64,000 nucleotides of DNA, from contig CM046874.1 in NCBI GenBank assembly GCA_025667525.1, forward strand, positions 425,218,400 to 425,282,399. The letters run 5' to 3'. The first letter of the stretch is position 1. Every line of letters starts with the position of its first letter. Source of the DNA: Glebionis coronaria. Its lineage: Eukaryota > Streptophyta > Magnoliopsida > Asterales > Asteraceae. A program made the position numbers and the translations under genes. Below are positions 1 to 13,051 of this stretch, piece by piece. The notes below the pieces were generated by a model. The model saw only the letters and a program-made list of their open reading frames with translations, was not told where the DNA came from and did not search any database.

Positions 1-639
1 TAACAATTCTTTCTTATCAAATTCTCCCGTAGTGAGATTCTTAGGAAAAGTATCCGATTACCGAGTGTTGATACCCGACTGGATGTATCGACATTCCTAT
101 CATTTCTTTTGATTTGATTTCATTTGAATGACATGGGTAACGATCTGAGGAGCTTTCGAATGCGTACTCAAATTATGAAAACATGGGATATATTCATATT
201 CGTTAAATGTTTTCGTCTGTATCTGATTTGAAATTCTCTCGCGTAGATTATGCGTTGACCTTACTCTTTTAAGGATAGTTATGTCTCCAGATATCCTTAA
301 ACTTGTGAAGGATTATGAGTTATTATTAGTCTTTTGAGAAGTTCACATCTTATCGACGGCAATAAAACTGGAAAGTTAATAGTGCCAGTAGAATGGATTG
401 ATTGATTATGACATGACGACATTGTCTTAATTAATGGGAACTCGAGTAGAAATTCCCTAAAAGATAAGATGTTGATTATCAAAAGTGATCTAAATAATTC
501 TTGATGGATGACCATATCCTGCATTTAGACTTCAAATTATACCATGAATGATTGTAAACTAGTTATAGATATTGTAATCTAGAAGAACCTAATATGAATT
601 TATTGAAAAGATAATTCTGTTATGTGAAACTTTAGTAAG

Positions 640-1190
640 TATTTGTTAATGAATTACCTAGACTTTTGCCATTAAGGCAAGTTGAAATTGGTATTTATTA
701 TATTTCCGGTGCTGCACTTGTGGTTGTTGCACTGTACGTCAGCACCATCCGAATTAAAGGAATTACCATACAACTGAGAGAGTTGTCGGAGAAAGATTTT
801 ATTCTACCGAGATCGTCATCATGAAGAGCTATGGTGTTATCATTCCTTATATTTATAGATTACTGTGAACTGAGTAAATTGCCAATCGAAAACGATATCC
901 ATAACTCGAAATGGAAGATTTGTTCGATCATTTACAAGGTTTTTGATCCTCAGCATGGTTATCATCAACTTCGCATCTGCGAAAAGGATTATCTATTCCA
1001 ATCACTACATCCAGAACTTGTAATGAACATTATGAGTTTCACGTGATGTCGTTTGGATTGACTAATACACAAGTAGCATTCATAAATTTGGTGAATCACG
1101 TGTGTAGGCTGTAATTTGATAAATTCATGCTAGTGATCATTAAGGACTATATGTTTGTTTATAAGAATAAGAATGAGTTAATAATTATTT
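640..1190 (+). pseudogene. Reverse transcriptase remnant of the left gypsy element
   Basis: The DNA around 640-830 matches the protease-RT junction of the intact Tekay element (its 36900-37085). The part at 951-1090 matches the RT segment around GYHQLRI and FGLTNA, with many substitutions and small indels. The usual DD motif region (about 1135-1160) is degraded. The frame is broken throughout. It is a fossil of RT, recognisable only by nucleotide similarity to the younger relative in this window. Confidence 0.8.
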
Positions 1191-2129
1191 ATAAATTGCC
1201 CTGAATTGACCGAACAATAAAAACATGTACCTTGAATAATTAACATGAGATTAAAGACTTAAACCTTTACATTATTTGACTATGTGATTAATAGCTAATA
1301 GAATCTATACTGACTCTTCAAATTAGAGCCATTTAAGACTTTGGGTTTTACCAAAAAGAAAATGGAAATATGTTTTGACAAATGTTTTAACTAAGGATTT
1401 TAAAGGGATTATTCCCTTATACACAAAACATTTAACTAAACTCCTGTTTAGGGGTAAATGTTTTTGCGTACCTTAAGACAACCTAAGAAGGAATGAGAAA
1501 ATCATTTAAACCATGACTTAAAATTTGAAACGACAATTTTTGCTTTTCGAATAAGAAAATTTTGACCAAAGTGTAACCAAAGATTTTTCAAACATTTACG
1601 GATCTTACTAATTATTTTCAGTAAACCAACAAAAATTTTGTTAATTAAATTCAAATTTATTTTGAACATTTTTATATAATTGGAAAATCTAAGAAAATTT
1701 AAAAACATTTTGCGTTTACGTTTCATAAAAATTAAATACTTATTATTTAATTACTTGTAATAATTATCGACGCTTTAGACGTCGGATTGAGTAAAACAGA
1801 TAAAGATAATAGTAAAGACGAAACTAAAACATAGAAGATATGAAGAAAGAATTTTGAATAAATACGGTTAAGATATTTATTTCATCGGGAAAGTGAATGT
1901 AATTATTGACACATTATATAGAAAGGATAAAGAATCAATTACGATGTATTTCTTAATAATGAATGTGCAAAATGAATTGCCGAACAATTTAAAATATAGC
2001 CGATGTTTGTAAAAAGGATAATATAGATAATAAAAAGCGGTTCGCGGCTAATGTGAACCATTAAAAATTTAGAAGCCAATAAGCGTTGAATGTTTTAAAG
2101 ACCACTTGTGATTGTCTAAATATGGAGGA

Positions 2130-2760
2130 TTGTGAGATATAGTTATGTTGGAATTTGTAAGTATAAGTATTCTATTTATGTCATTTATGACTAAAAGTAT
2201 CTTTTTCTAAAGAAGTTGTACTGATGGCAAATTAGGAAGGCAGACATCGCCTCATACATTAGTAAACGTCTAGCTATTGCAAAGGTCATCATCTGAATTT
2301 GATTCGATTTGGGTCATCGTCGACAGACTGACCAAATCTGCTAATATCATTCCCGTTAATGATAAATGCAGAAGAGTTATGTAAACATAGTATGCCTGTA
2401 TCGAACATCTTTATCAAGATCCTCGCTTCGCATCGAATTTCTAGAAATTTGCTCAGAAATCATTGAGAACGAACCTTGATGAGAGTACTATGTACCACCC
2501 CAAATCGAAGGGACAAGGTAAAGTAACGATACAAAGTAATATAAGTGCTATTTTATGTTTGAATGAATAACCTTTGGTAATAGACCGTATAATCGTTTTC
2601 CTTTGGAAGGATTATCATTGATAATCATCGTATTAGGATTGAGATCTAATCTTGTTAGGATCTATATTAGAGCATCTGTAAGCAAGAGTTGAGATGAAGA
2701 CACCCGACATACACCCATTGTGAGTTGGACATGTCTTTTGGGTTTAAGGTTTCCTATGAT
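2130..2760 (+). pseudogene. Integrase remnant of the left gypsy element
   Basis: Nucleotides at 2150-2260 correspond to the HHCC region of gypsy integrase. Those at 2300-2370 correspond to the segment around the first catalytic Asp ([13 protein letters not shown] in the intact copy). Those near 2490-2525 correspond to the YHPQTDGQ motif. Frameshifts and stops interrupt all frames. The order and spacing agree with the intact Tekay element at 31775-42614. Confidence 0.75.
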
Positions 2761-3367
2761 GGCAAACCTAACCTTACAAAATACTCGACCCGCGAGACCT
2801 GAATTGATTGTTGAAATTAGGATCTGATTATTGACTGTCGGTAGTGGGCAAGAGGTTATGTGAATATGAAATGTAGATCTTAAAGTGCCAGATGGGTAGC
2901 GAAGTTATGCCAGAATTTTTAACCTTGGAAAAATGAATTAATGATCTGACAAATCATGGGAATTAAGTCCCCGTTGTATGGGACCATTGAGATGATGTAA
3001 AAGATTGGTTTGAAAGCATATAAGCTGGATCTACCCTAGGACTTCAAGAACTGCGTGAATTATGTTTCATAAATCGAACTTGATGGAATATCTATCAAGT
3101 GAAAATCTGATCGTTTCTTAGTAAAGCTTAGATCGGCGAAAAGTTGCATTCATCAGAAACCCGTGAACATCATGGATAGAGAAAGTAAGTCAACATTTAG
3201 CCTAATCTTATTCCCGTAGTTATGTTTAATGAAACTCGCGTATTGTAATGAATTGCACTTGTGAGAAAAGACCGAATGTGGAGGAAATACCCACATGGCT
3301 TTAACTCTATAATAAGCGAGTAGTAAGATGATCTTTGAGGACAAAGATCCTGTTTAGGGGTAAATGC

Positions 3368-6300
3368 TATGACAATCCGTCAATTTATGATTGATATTTT
3401 ATTCTCAATATTTATTTGAAAACATTATTTTAATGTTACAATATGAACTCACATATTTTTGGGAAGAAATTTGGATTTACGTCTTGAAGTAGCATCGACT
3501 ACGTCTAAACATTCAACGTTACGTGCTTACGTTTACATACACCGTCTTTGGTGACAGTCCGACATTTCAGAAAATAAATTTGTCCGTGAATATTGTTTTG
3601 AGATTTTAAATTTGTGTTGGTTCATAAACTCACAAATTTACGAGAAAAGATTAGGACTTACGATTTTAATTTAACGTCCTTTACGACTAAACCGGAAACC
3701 TTAGGATTAGGTATTTACGTTTTCGAACTCCATTTTTGATGAGACAATTTTTATTAGATTCGTTTTGTGCCGTTGATTCATAATTTATAAAAACGTTTTT
3801 CGTAAAACGACCCGAGGGCACGTAAATCGAGGAAACTAGAATCGAGGAGTACCCGTAAATTAGTGGGATGGGACAAGTTTTACACTTGCCCACCCCACTA
3901 TGTGTGTGGCGTCCAACCTAAGCCAACACACCATAAGGTGTCATTTTATTAACTAGTTACTTAACACTTGTCCTTGTTAGCTTCACAATGAAGCCACATT
4001 ACCTCTAAACCACCTAAACCAAAACCATTTGTTCATTCTCACCATGCAAAACAAGTTAGAAACTCTCTCATCTCTCCCCTTTGATGCCGTCCAACCTACA
4101 CCTTCAAACCACCTTCACTTGATCAATTTTAACCACAAACATATGTTATAACTTACATATGTTAATCTCCATTCAAAAAGATGAAGATTGGTGCAAGTTA
4201 TAACATCCAAGGAGGAGTTTCCATGGAGTATTAGGGCTGATTTTCCACAAGGTGTTCATGAAGATTGGTGGTCTTGAAGATGGTCTTGGCTATGCACAAG
4301 TTTCTCCATCAAAATCCATGTTTTGATCATAACCTACATCAACTTAGTGGTATAAAGATTGTCCTCCTCATCCTCTTGTTATTTTTGATTATGTAATCTT
4401 GTATTTCTTTTACTTATGTATATGTATATGATGATTAATGATGATTAAAAATATTGTGTGGGGATTTGGTGTTGATAAATATGATTAAAAAGGTGAAAAA
4501 CTATAAGAAACAAGGTTAAAATCTTGCTTAATTTAGATGGCTGTATAAAACAGTAAAGAATCATATGGTAAACTGGTAAAATGACTTGAATAAATTGATA
4601 TAAAGTAAGTTATGGGTCTTGTACACATGTGAGAGTTGGCCATGCAATGGAATCATTGTAATGAGTGAGATATGATCAAAACAAGTTTAGAGTACCAATC
4701 TGAGTTCATTGTTTTGGACGATTTTTAGAAACTACTTAGAGGATGATTCAACAGTATCTATAGTAGAGTTAAATGGAGCACATATCATTTAGTTTATGTG
4801 ATAAAAATTTGAGCTTCTATATCCATATAGAACTCTAGATATGACAGTTTTGGTGAAGATGAAAATAGAAATCAGATTTTGGAAATTAAAGTATAATAAT
4901 ATTATATAAGTACTCAAATAAAAATAGTATAAAATGTAAATTAAAACCTACTAACTTATATAATAAAATTTATATAAATATGTACAATGATAATTAAGTG
5001 GACATTTTATAAAAGTGGTAATTTGATAAGTTTTATAAGTTATAAAACTATGAACATGATTTTTACGACTTTTTCGGCTATTACCGTAAAATTAACGTTT
5101 TTGCTAAATAAAACTTAGACGGTTGAACCCGTCTAATGTAAACTTTATAAAACTTATATACTGATATATAAACATGTATAACAAGTAAAAACCGATAAAA
5201 CCCGAACTATATAACATACGGACATTAACGGGCTAAATTAACGTTATTGGACTAATAATACAACAAAATGGACTAAAACACTTATAAACTTATTTATTGG
5301 GCTTAAACCATTTAGGCCCAACTTGTAAAGTGTAGATACTGATAATATAAGTATAACATGGATTAATACAAGTTAAAGAACTTATAATAAGTTTATTGGA
5401 CTTAAAACACGTAAATAGGTAAAACCAGTAAACTAGTAAGAAGATACCAATACGTAAACACTAAAATGAGTAAAAGGGAATATGTAAACCCACTTGGTCA
5501 TCATATATATATAATCATCATATGTATACATAATTGTTATTTTTATAAATTCATTGGACATGAGTCTAAGACGAGTATTATTTGTCTAGGTTTCCGTGAT
5601 TGAAGCACGTACCGTACGTCCGAATTGCCGATAACCCGCCTTCCCACATCAACGTGAGTTCATAGCCTCGCATTCTTTTAAATGTTTTTATGAAATGCTT
5701 TATAAACCCGCGATGGAGATAACATGTTAGTTTTTATAAAATAGGACACCATTTGTCCCGATTGTTTGTTTATTGATTTGGACCCGAATGATTGTATGAC
5801 CCGATTGTATGACCCGATAAATGATTAAAGGACCCGATAGATGAAATAAAATGGATTATTAAAGTTAGGTTATGTCACTAAAAGTCCCATTAGCATGAAT
5901 TGTGAACTACCAGGATTTGGTAGACGCTTATGCATATAATAGTACTATTTGGGGACGATCACCCCAGTTCGCGCCTTGACGGTTGATCCCCGTCGGGCCA
6001 CATTGATTGGTAAGCGAATTTATGTATGAGAAGATTTCCATAGCGTGACCTTTGTGACGACAGCTAACTTAGATGGGCAAATTTGGTATCGGGTTAGCTA
6101 CCCGTTGTTGGTTTAGTAAGGTAACAATGTCATGCGGCTTATAATAATCCAAACTAACGAAATACTACTAGACGCACCGAATTACGATGTATTGCCTGAC
6201 TAGCAATACAAGGTTATACTATTGATATTATGTTCATGTTTTGGTTTTCATAACCATATTCATATGACGGTTTTTATTTTCATACAACGTCATAAGACGT

Positions 6301-6801
6301 ATTGTATAATGTTTTTACGACGTTGGCTCGTATAATGATTTTTAAGGCAAATGCCTATACTATGATTTCGATAAGGATTTATATAAAATGACTTTGGTTA
6401 TTTTATGGCCTATTACAATGATTTTTACAAAATGATTTTCAGTAATAATTTTATACTGATATTATATTGATGGATTTTATTGAACTCTATGAATTCACTC
6501 GGCGTTATCGCTGACCTTTTCTTTTAACATGTTTTATCTCAGGTACTTGAAGGTAATTCTCGGGAAGACGACAAGAATTCATGGCCCGCACTTAAATTAT
6601 AATTTCCATTCAAATGTTTGTAAAACCTGTATTAAATACAATGACTTGGGACCTATGTAACTTTGATATTTATGAATGGAAATGCTTTTATTATTAAACG
6701 ACACGATTTTTATGCGTTGTCTATGATGTGAGTAATGTGCTATCCCGTAACACCAACGAGTCTTCCTCTGTATTGAGTTGTATAAATTTGGGGGTGTTAC
6801 A
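3368..6801 (+). repeat. 3' LTR of the degenerate gypsy element
   Basis: It starts at TATGACAATCCGTCAATTTA, the decayed counterpart of TGTGACAACCCGTCAATTTC that begins the LTRs at 31775 and 39761. It ends at TTGGGGGTGTTACA, identical to the end of those LTRs. Internal parts such as 5640-5760 and 6520-6570 (the 'ATCTCAGGT' segment) also resemble the younger LTR. At 3434 bp it is longer than the 2.9 kb relative, so it is an older or different subfamily. No genes are seen inside. Confidence 0.85.
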
Positions 6802-7477
6802 AGCGCTACGGTAGGTAACTTGCGAGATTCTTATGAATCAAGCTTGTGTCAACTGGAAAGCAACAATGGTAAGATTATTAAAGAATCAAACTTGTTCTAG
6901 GAATTTGAATTGACTACTTTAATCAAGCGGATATTTATCCAATTGATTTACTCTTTATGTTCGCAGTCTTGCTTTGAGACGGTCGAGTAAAGAGAACGGC
7001 TAGTACAGCCGCGAAACCCTGTCAAGGAGATTCTTAATTGAATCTACCTAATCACAGGTACGGTATTTAATATCGTATAACGGTCTTCACCGACCGGAGG
7101 TAAACGCTACCGATTTAGGACAAATGACAAAAGCCATTCAGTCCGTGTCTATGTTTTGTCTCGAGAAGGTGGCGTCACGGTATACTCAGCAAAGTCAAAG
7201 ATTCAAAACCACATATTCATGCCCAAAACTTATTCAACAATTAATAGTGTGAGCATGTGGATAAAGATACAAGATCGCAGATGGCAAAGACAAGTCAAGA
7301 ATGATTTGAAGATCTCAAGATAAAAGACTAAGTCGAAAGACAATGACAAAGGCTCAAAGATCACAGCATGAAGGAACAAGACTACTGTTACACGTTCAAG
7401 ACTCATAGATGAAGAAATTCATAAATCTCCATTGGACTCCAAATATCAAAGAGGAATGACCTCACATTGGGGGAGAT

Positions 7478-7853
7478 TGTTAGCCTCAAAATATTGAGTC
7501 AAACAAGAATGTTCGGTCATAGGTGTCTATTGTAATATTTATTAGAACGTTGTAATAGATAGTTAAATAGTCGTGGTTCACGGGCTTGGATTTAAGCTAC
7601 TTAAAGCCCAAAAGACAAGCCCGTTCCAAACAATATAGCCCATTATGGTTACATGTAAGCCCAGCTATATAAGGCCCTTCCTAGCATGTTAGGAAGGGTG
7701 GATGATCATCTATAACTCTAATTTATTCTAATCTAATATTCACCAAGTTAATCATCTCTTTCTCTCTACTTTCTCTCACTACTTTCTTTCTCTAAAATTC
7801 ATATCTTTTCCATCTCATTTCTTTAATCTATCATCATATTATTTGGGACAACA
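7478..7853 (+). repeat. LTR of the left copia fragment (3' LTR)
   Basis: The start, TGTTAG after a GGGGGAGAT polypurine tract, has the same layout as the copia A LTR. A TATA box (7664-7674) is followed by CT-rich leader sequence, as in the other copia LTRs here. The right end is uncertain. I place it at ACAACA (7853) because the start TGTT would pair with AACA and the AT microsatellite follows. Confidence 0.55.
7664..7674 (+). promoter_or_regulatory. TATA box of the left copia LTR
   Basis: GCTATATAAGG lies about 190 bp into the LTR, ahead of a pyrimidine-rich stretch. This fits a retrotransposon U3/R promoter. Confidence 0.5.
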
Positions 7854-7886
7854 TAATGTAATTGTTTTAATTATTTATTCATTTTT

Positions 7887-8145
<259 letters not shown>

Positions 8146-8200
8146 GTATTGGTATATATTTTTATTAACATCCAAAAAAATTTTAAAATCTATATTGTAG

Positions 8201-11200
8201 TTAAAGCATTGAAATATACCAAAGATGACATCATCAGCCATGTGTACACGCCGAGGATTGATCTTGCGGATGGCATATTCGGGAATGTTCAAGGTTTAGA
8301 CAAAATGGAAGCAATTAAGCTATTTCAGACCAAGTCAGCAGAGGTAAGATTATATATACATTTTTTGTTATTAACTAAATATTGAGTTAGTTATATAAAA
8401 AATGTAATTATATAGTTAGCACGTGTTATATGTTATACAGTTCAAGACATAATAACAGAGATCGTATATGTGTAGTTAGGGAATGCTGGATAGTTGTACA
8501 GATAATGTTTATTCTATTATAAAAATATATATATAAATAAATAAATAAATAAATGCATCTGTTTTAATATAATAAATGCATCTGTTTCTAACCAATCTAA
8601 TTGTATCACCATATGTAACAAGGCATGCTAAATGCTATTAGCAACACATTGGCATTCACAGGTGTCCGAGAAAAAATCGACGAGATGCTGGAAATAGCAA
8701 CCATATCATATCCTGAAAACGCAGCAATCGCTGATATGGTCCGATCAAGGAATGAAAAGATGATGAATGCATTTAAACCTGGTAAAATAGCTGCTGATAT
8801 CCGTCAAGATCATATGCGGACTGACGATGAAAATGTCGAAAAAGAAACAAGCAAATCCATTATTGAGGATGCAAACGATTTTTCGGGGTCACCTCAACAT
8901 GAAAATTCAGTAATGGACACAACCGAAGGTGATGTTGAGACAAACAATAATGAAGAAATGAATGTGGCTGGTCATAAAAATGCAAATGATTTATAAGACC
9001 AAAACATGGTTTCATTGGACGATATAAATGAAAGCGTAGAGGACGACGAAATCATACCGACAAACATTGATGAAGGCATTACTGAAAAGACTGACAAAAT
9101 GGTGAATGAGAAAACCTAAGAAACTATCAGACGTGTCACTCGAAGCCAAAGTAAGGACGGCAGCAGATCATTAAGCCTGATTTTGAATAAAATGAAGACT
9201 CCAGCAAGCGCAGTCTGCGACATAAATGATCAGACGGGCAATGCAGGGGGCATGAATGAAGACGCATGGTCTGTCAGCAGGCCTGCCATTGTAGGAAGTG
9301 AAGGCACAAACACTGAAAAAGCATCTGATGTAGGGAGTATCTCAAAATAAAAATAAAAAGTATCTTTTGATTTCGTACCACGTGATTTCTCGCCACCAAC
9401 TTTCAATCTGCTTACTCCAACACCACCTGACCCGACGGACGACATATCAAGGGTGATGGACCTTCCAATGCTTCAACCAGAAGGGGTCGACAGGAACGAA
9501 ATTGGGGACGGATCTGGAATAACCGAAAGGGTAATCAACCAAGTTACCGTACGTGAAAACACCAATACAAGGTCCACAAAAACCCCTCACATTTACTACC
9601 TTAGGAAAAAAATGACATCTAAGCCATGCACATTTTGTTAATGATTAACTATTCAGATATTATGTAGGTTAACTAGTTGGATATTTGTGGTGCTTTATGT
9701 TGTATATTAACAACTATATTTTGGATCTATTAGCTTGTATAGTATTAACTATGTTGGTTTGTAAAACACTAAATATTAAGTAATACAAAATTTTGGTTTG
9801 TAAAATATTAAATATGGTGTGTATATGGGTAAAAAAGTTATCATTATTATTTTAATGTTGTTTGAATTTTGATGATGATACACCATCTAATATGTACATA
9901 ACCAACATCAGTCTGTGTTGGGTATTTGTAACATCAATTTGTATAACATTAAAGAGGAAAAAAAGGCATCTGTTTGTTTTGGAGAAAACGCATCTGTTTG
10001 ATTTGAAAAAAATGCATACATTTGATTTGTAAAGTTGAACACTGATATTTGTTTTCTGTAGGTTTAATAATGTGGATGTCCAGAAGAGGGGCATAAATGA
10101 AACAATGGAATCATTGGAAGATGATGCGTGCATAAAAAAGGATGTGCAATCAGACATACAACAAGCTTACACGAAGAATGCGAAGCTTAAGTTGAAAAGA
10201 AAAGCAGTAGAATTTGCAGATAAATACAACATGGTATCAACAAGTGGCGTAGCCCAAGAAGGATTATTATCCGGTACTATAATCGTGAGAGACCAACATG
10301 ACGTGAGACTGGATGGAGCAATCGCTGCAGTTCTGGTAAGCTACATTATGCTGACAAATGATGGGGGAGCTCGAGTGAGAGAACAAAGGACACACGAATT
10401 CCCAGAATTAATGTGTTCGCCCTATGTCGACCGAAAGGTTAACATAACAAGGTTTTTGCAACACGACGAACAACTGGTGGCTGACAGCATATTCACAGCA
10501 AGGCTTCCTGTAACGTAAGTGGTTTAATCATGTCAATGATGAACATATAATTATATTGCATATGTATTTTACAATTAGTATATCTATATGTTTTTTTATT
10601 CTATATATTTTATGTATTTAATATAGTTTTTATAAATTTTGTTTACTTTTTGTTTTTTAATTTAACCGTATCATTTGATCAGGGATATAATTTTTAAATC
10701 ACGCAACATGGAAGTGCCAAGAGCTGCGTTTGAGAGCATGCATACAGGATTTGCAGTAACAAGCGCCACTATTGACTTTTGGAGAATAATACGAACCCAC
10801 GAAGAACGACTTAAAAATAGGACGAAATCAAAGTTTTTATATTGCAAAACCGGTATGATGGTAAGTACATAAAGTTTATAACATAAAGTTTAAATTATTA
10901 TGCAAAATTTTGTTTAATACAAACTGTATAACATATATCTATGATATATTGTATCATGTATTAAAGATATCATCCAAGATGGCAAAATTCAAGACGAGTC
11001 TGAAGGAAACGTTAGAATATGCCAATCAGACAACTCTTGAAAAATTCGAGTTGGTAAGTTTTATAACAAAACAAATCCATATATATATAAGAAAACACGA
11101 GTTTTAAACAATTGAATTAACAATTGAAACATGTATTCTTTCCAATCATGTTAGCTGGAGAAGGGCATAGTCATTATTTTTTTATTGTGTACAACCTTAA

Positions 11201-11871
11201 GTCGTAGGAGATAGATATAATCGATAATGTGATGGATAAATAAACAAACATATACATGGTCAGCTTCTAGTATTACTGGTAAGATTAAATATGCCATTTA
11301 TGTTAATGTTGTATTTATTAAATTACGGCATCATATAATGATTATAAAAATATAATGTATGCGTGTTTTAAATGTTAAGTTACGAAACTAAAAAACAAAT
11401 AATTGATATGTGATAGACGAACTAGTTCGTTGCATACCTTAGATCAGTGGATCACAAAAGTGCAGACAGAATACCTAAAACGATACCAAAGATTCGGGAC
11501 ATTCAATGGAAAACTAGGTTCAACAACTTGGACTCTGGGATTTTTGTTATGCGGCATATGGAGTTATACAATGGACGAAAAAAGCCTTTCAACGTTGGTT
11601 TCAAAAATGAAGCATATGTCGTCCTGACAAAACAATTAAATAATCTTTGCCAGAAATATGTTGTGAAGATGTTGACAACAGTTCTCAACGAAAAAAGGCT
11701 CAACTTGATGAGGAAACACACAGGTACACAAAGTTTAACAACAACCAAAAGATCAATATTCGGGCATACGCGTTCAACAAACTTCAAAAAAGAGTGACTC
11801 GGTATTATGATACTCATGAAACAAAGATCAAAGGGAAGTGGGCATTTTTCAAGAAAAAAATATGGGTTTAA
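8201..11871 (+). pseudogene. ULP1-like (peptidase C48) SUMO-protease pseudogene, multi-exon
   Basis: The family cleaves SUMO-type modifiers with a His-Asp-Cys centre. Exons visible by frame and splice sites are about 8201-8343, 8623-9641, 10063-10514, 10683-10860, 10967-11053, 11155-11230 and 11440-11871. Three donors read GTAAGT (10515, 10861, 11054). The middle exons carry the plant ULP1 'CSPYVDRKVN' type segment. The catalytic His lies in HYFFIVYN (His codon 11172-11174) and the Asp in IIDN (11223-11225). The Cys position in LDSGIFVM is Ser (TCT, 11534-11536). In-frame stops at 8994, 9117, 9348, 9354 and 11205, plus a frame change near 11650, show that it is dead. It lies convergent to the FAR1-like pseudogene. 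ULP-like genes carried by Mutator-like elements are known in plants, so it may be transposon cargo rather than a host gene. Confidence 0.75.
8533..8554. repeat. Short (AAAT)n microsatellite
   Basis: Five AAAT units in an intron-like stretch of the ULP1-like pseudogene, next to two copies of GCATCTGTTT. Confidence 0.8.
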
Positions 11872-13051
11872 GTTTTTAAACCGTCAAGAATAAGATTAGC
11901 AGCAGTTATGGTTGTGTATTTTAAACTTTTATATACACGTACGTACCATGTATTTTAGATATGATGCCATATATGGGTGTATGAATGGTAGGTTGATATT
12001 ATGATTATGGTCTATCGACGGTTAATGAGTTGAGTTTATCATTTATTATGTTAAAATTAGAACACAAGTTTGATAGTTTTATTGCATCCGTATGTTGCCA
12101 CAATAAAAAAAGAATATATTGATTGCTGCTTTCTTTTTGGCTAGTATTTGTATGCTTATATGCTTTTTGTGAGCTTATATTAATTTATTTTTAGCTTGTG
12201 TTGACTCCTCACAATTCCACTGCTTGTGGTGGTACCTTGTGTACAAAAGAAAAAAAATAAAAAAAAATAGTATTAGCAAAAAGAGCACATTGTCCTGGAT
12301 TGAACTTACGACCTGCATCTCAGGACTAATAAGTCTTACCAATGTACCAAGCTTCCTCTTGTAACACTTGTTGAAAGTTCTCGTTATTATAGGCTGTTGA
12401 TTTGTTTTAATAAAAAATTGCCATAGATTTTTAGACAGGTTTTTGGCTTATTTTGGCTAACATTTTATTTCCTTGCAGTTTTTCAATTGAAGTGTATTAG
12501 TATTATGATTTCTGGCAAAAATTAGATGTTTCATTCATTGTTTTACTTTTAATTTGATGTTTATTGGAAAATGTTTGAAATTTTTTTGGAATTTTTTTTG
12601 GAATTACAAAAATATGTTTGATGTTTATAAACAATAAAAAATTTAATTGGATTTTTTATAATGTTTTTTTGATTTTTTAACTTTATAAAAAATATTAGGC
12701 AAATGTTATATTTACATGCAGATATTAAGGCATCAATTTTATAATTTCACGGGCATATATTTGTTAACAACACAAAATAAATAAATTTATTTATTTAATA
12801 TAAAAAAAGAGCAGAATCAAAAAAACATACAAAAAAATAATAGCAATCAGAAAATTATAAACATTAATAAAAAAAGATCATTCGATTTCAATTTCTGCGT
12901 AAAAACGCAACCAATGACAATAAAGTACCAAGAAAGTTCATAGTAACCACACTCATGATACATGAGATTTATTATGCATAAGTCATAAAACTCGGAAGGA
13001 AAAACATAAAAGAAATAAAACTGATAGTTGACAGAAATGACAAACAAGTTG
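11872..13051. other. AT-rich intergenic stretch between two convergent pseudogenes
   Basis: Apart from the SINE-like relic at 12248-12356, I see only AT-rich sequence. No coding frame, splice pattern or repeat stands out. Confidence 0.6.
12248..12356 (-). mobile_element. Candidate tRNA-derived SINE relic
   Basis: On the - strand a tRNA-like head has an A-box-like segment (TTGGTACATTGGTAAG, plus 12335-12350). About 30 nt later comes a B-box-like segment (AGTTCAATCC, plus 12297-12306). A T-rich tail interrupted by single A and C follows (plus about 12245-12270). This order is that of a plant SINE with an internal Pol III promoter. The cloverleaf is poor, so it is not a working tRNA. No clear target duplication was found. 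Confidence 0.5.

Larger units (their letters stand above)
1..6801 (+). mobile_element. Degenerate Ty3/gypsy (Tekay-like) element, 3' part including the 3' LTR
   Basis: This is an old, heavily mutated gypsy element on the + strand that continues off the left edge. Stretches near 640-1190 and 2130-2760 can be aligned by eye with the pol of the intact element at 35117-39724, in the same order: end of protease/RT, then integrase. The DNA ends with a polypurine tract (about 3350-3366) followed by a long LTR. No long reading frame survives, so it cannot make protein. The part from 1200 to 2130 does not match pol and may hold a further insertion. Positions 1-640 are too decayed to assign but would be gag/protease by position. 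Confidence 0.85.
6802..7853 (+). mobile_element. 3' end of a Ty1/copia element (3' UTR plus LTR)
   Basis: From 6802 the sequence changes abruptly at the end of the gypsy LTR. The part at 6810-7180 is similar, in inverted orientation, to the 3' UTR of copia A (about 22070-22380), including the 'ACCGACCGGAGGTAA' stretch. A polypurine tract (GGGGGAGAT, 7469-7477) lies directly before the LTR start TGTTAG at 7478. The gypsy element therefore seems to have jumped into the 3' UTR of a copia element related to copia A. The rest of that copia element must lie left of the window or be lost. Confidence 0.7.

Noticed and set aside
3687..3893. Small frames inside LTRs and UTRs, such as this one and those at 49146-49334 and 58497-58685
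   Set aside because: They are shorter than about 80 codons, lie in non-coding parts of elements and have no recognisable domain.
12290..12356. Functional tRNA gene on the - strand
   Set aside because: Box-like segments are present, but the stems pair poorly and there is a T-rich tail. A SINE relic fits better.
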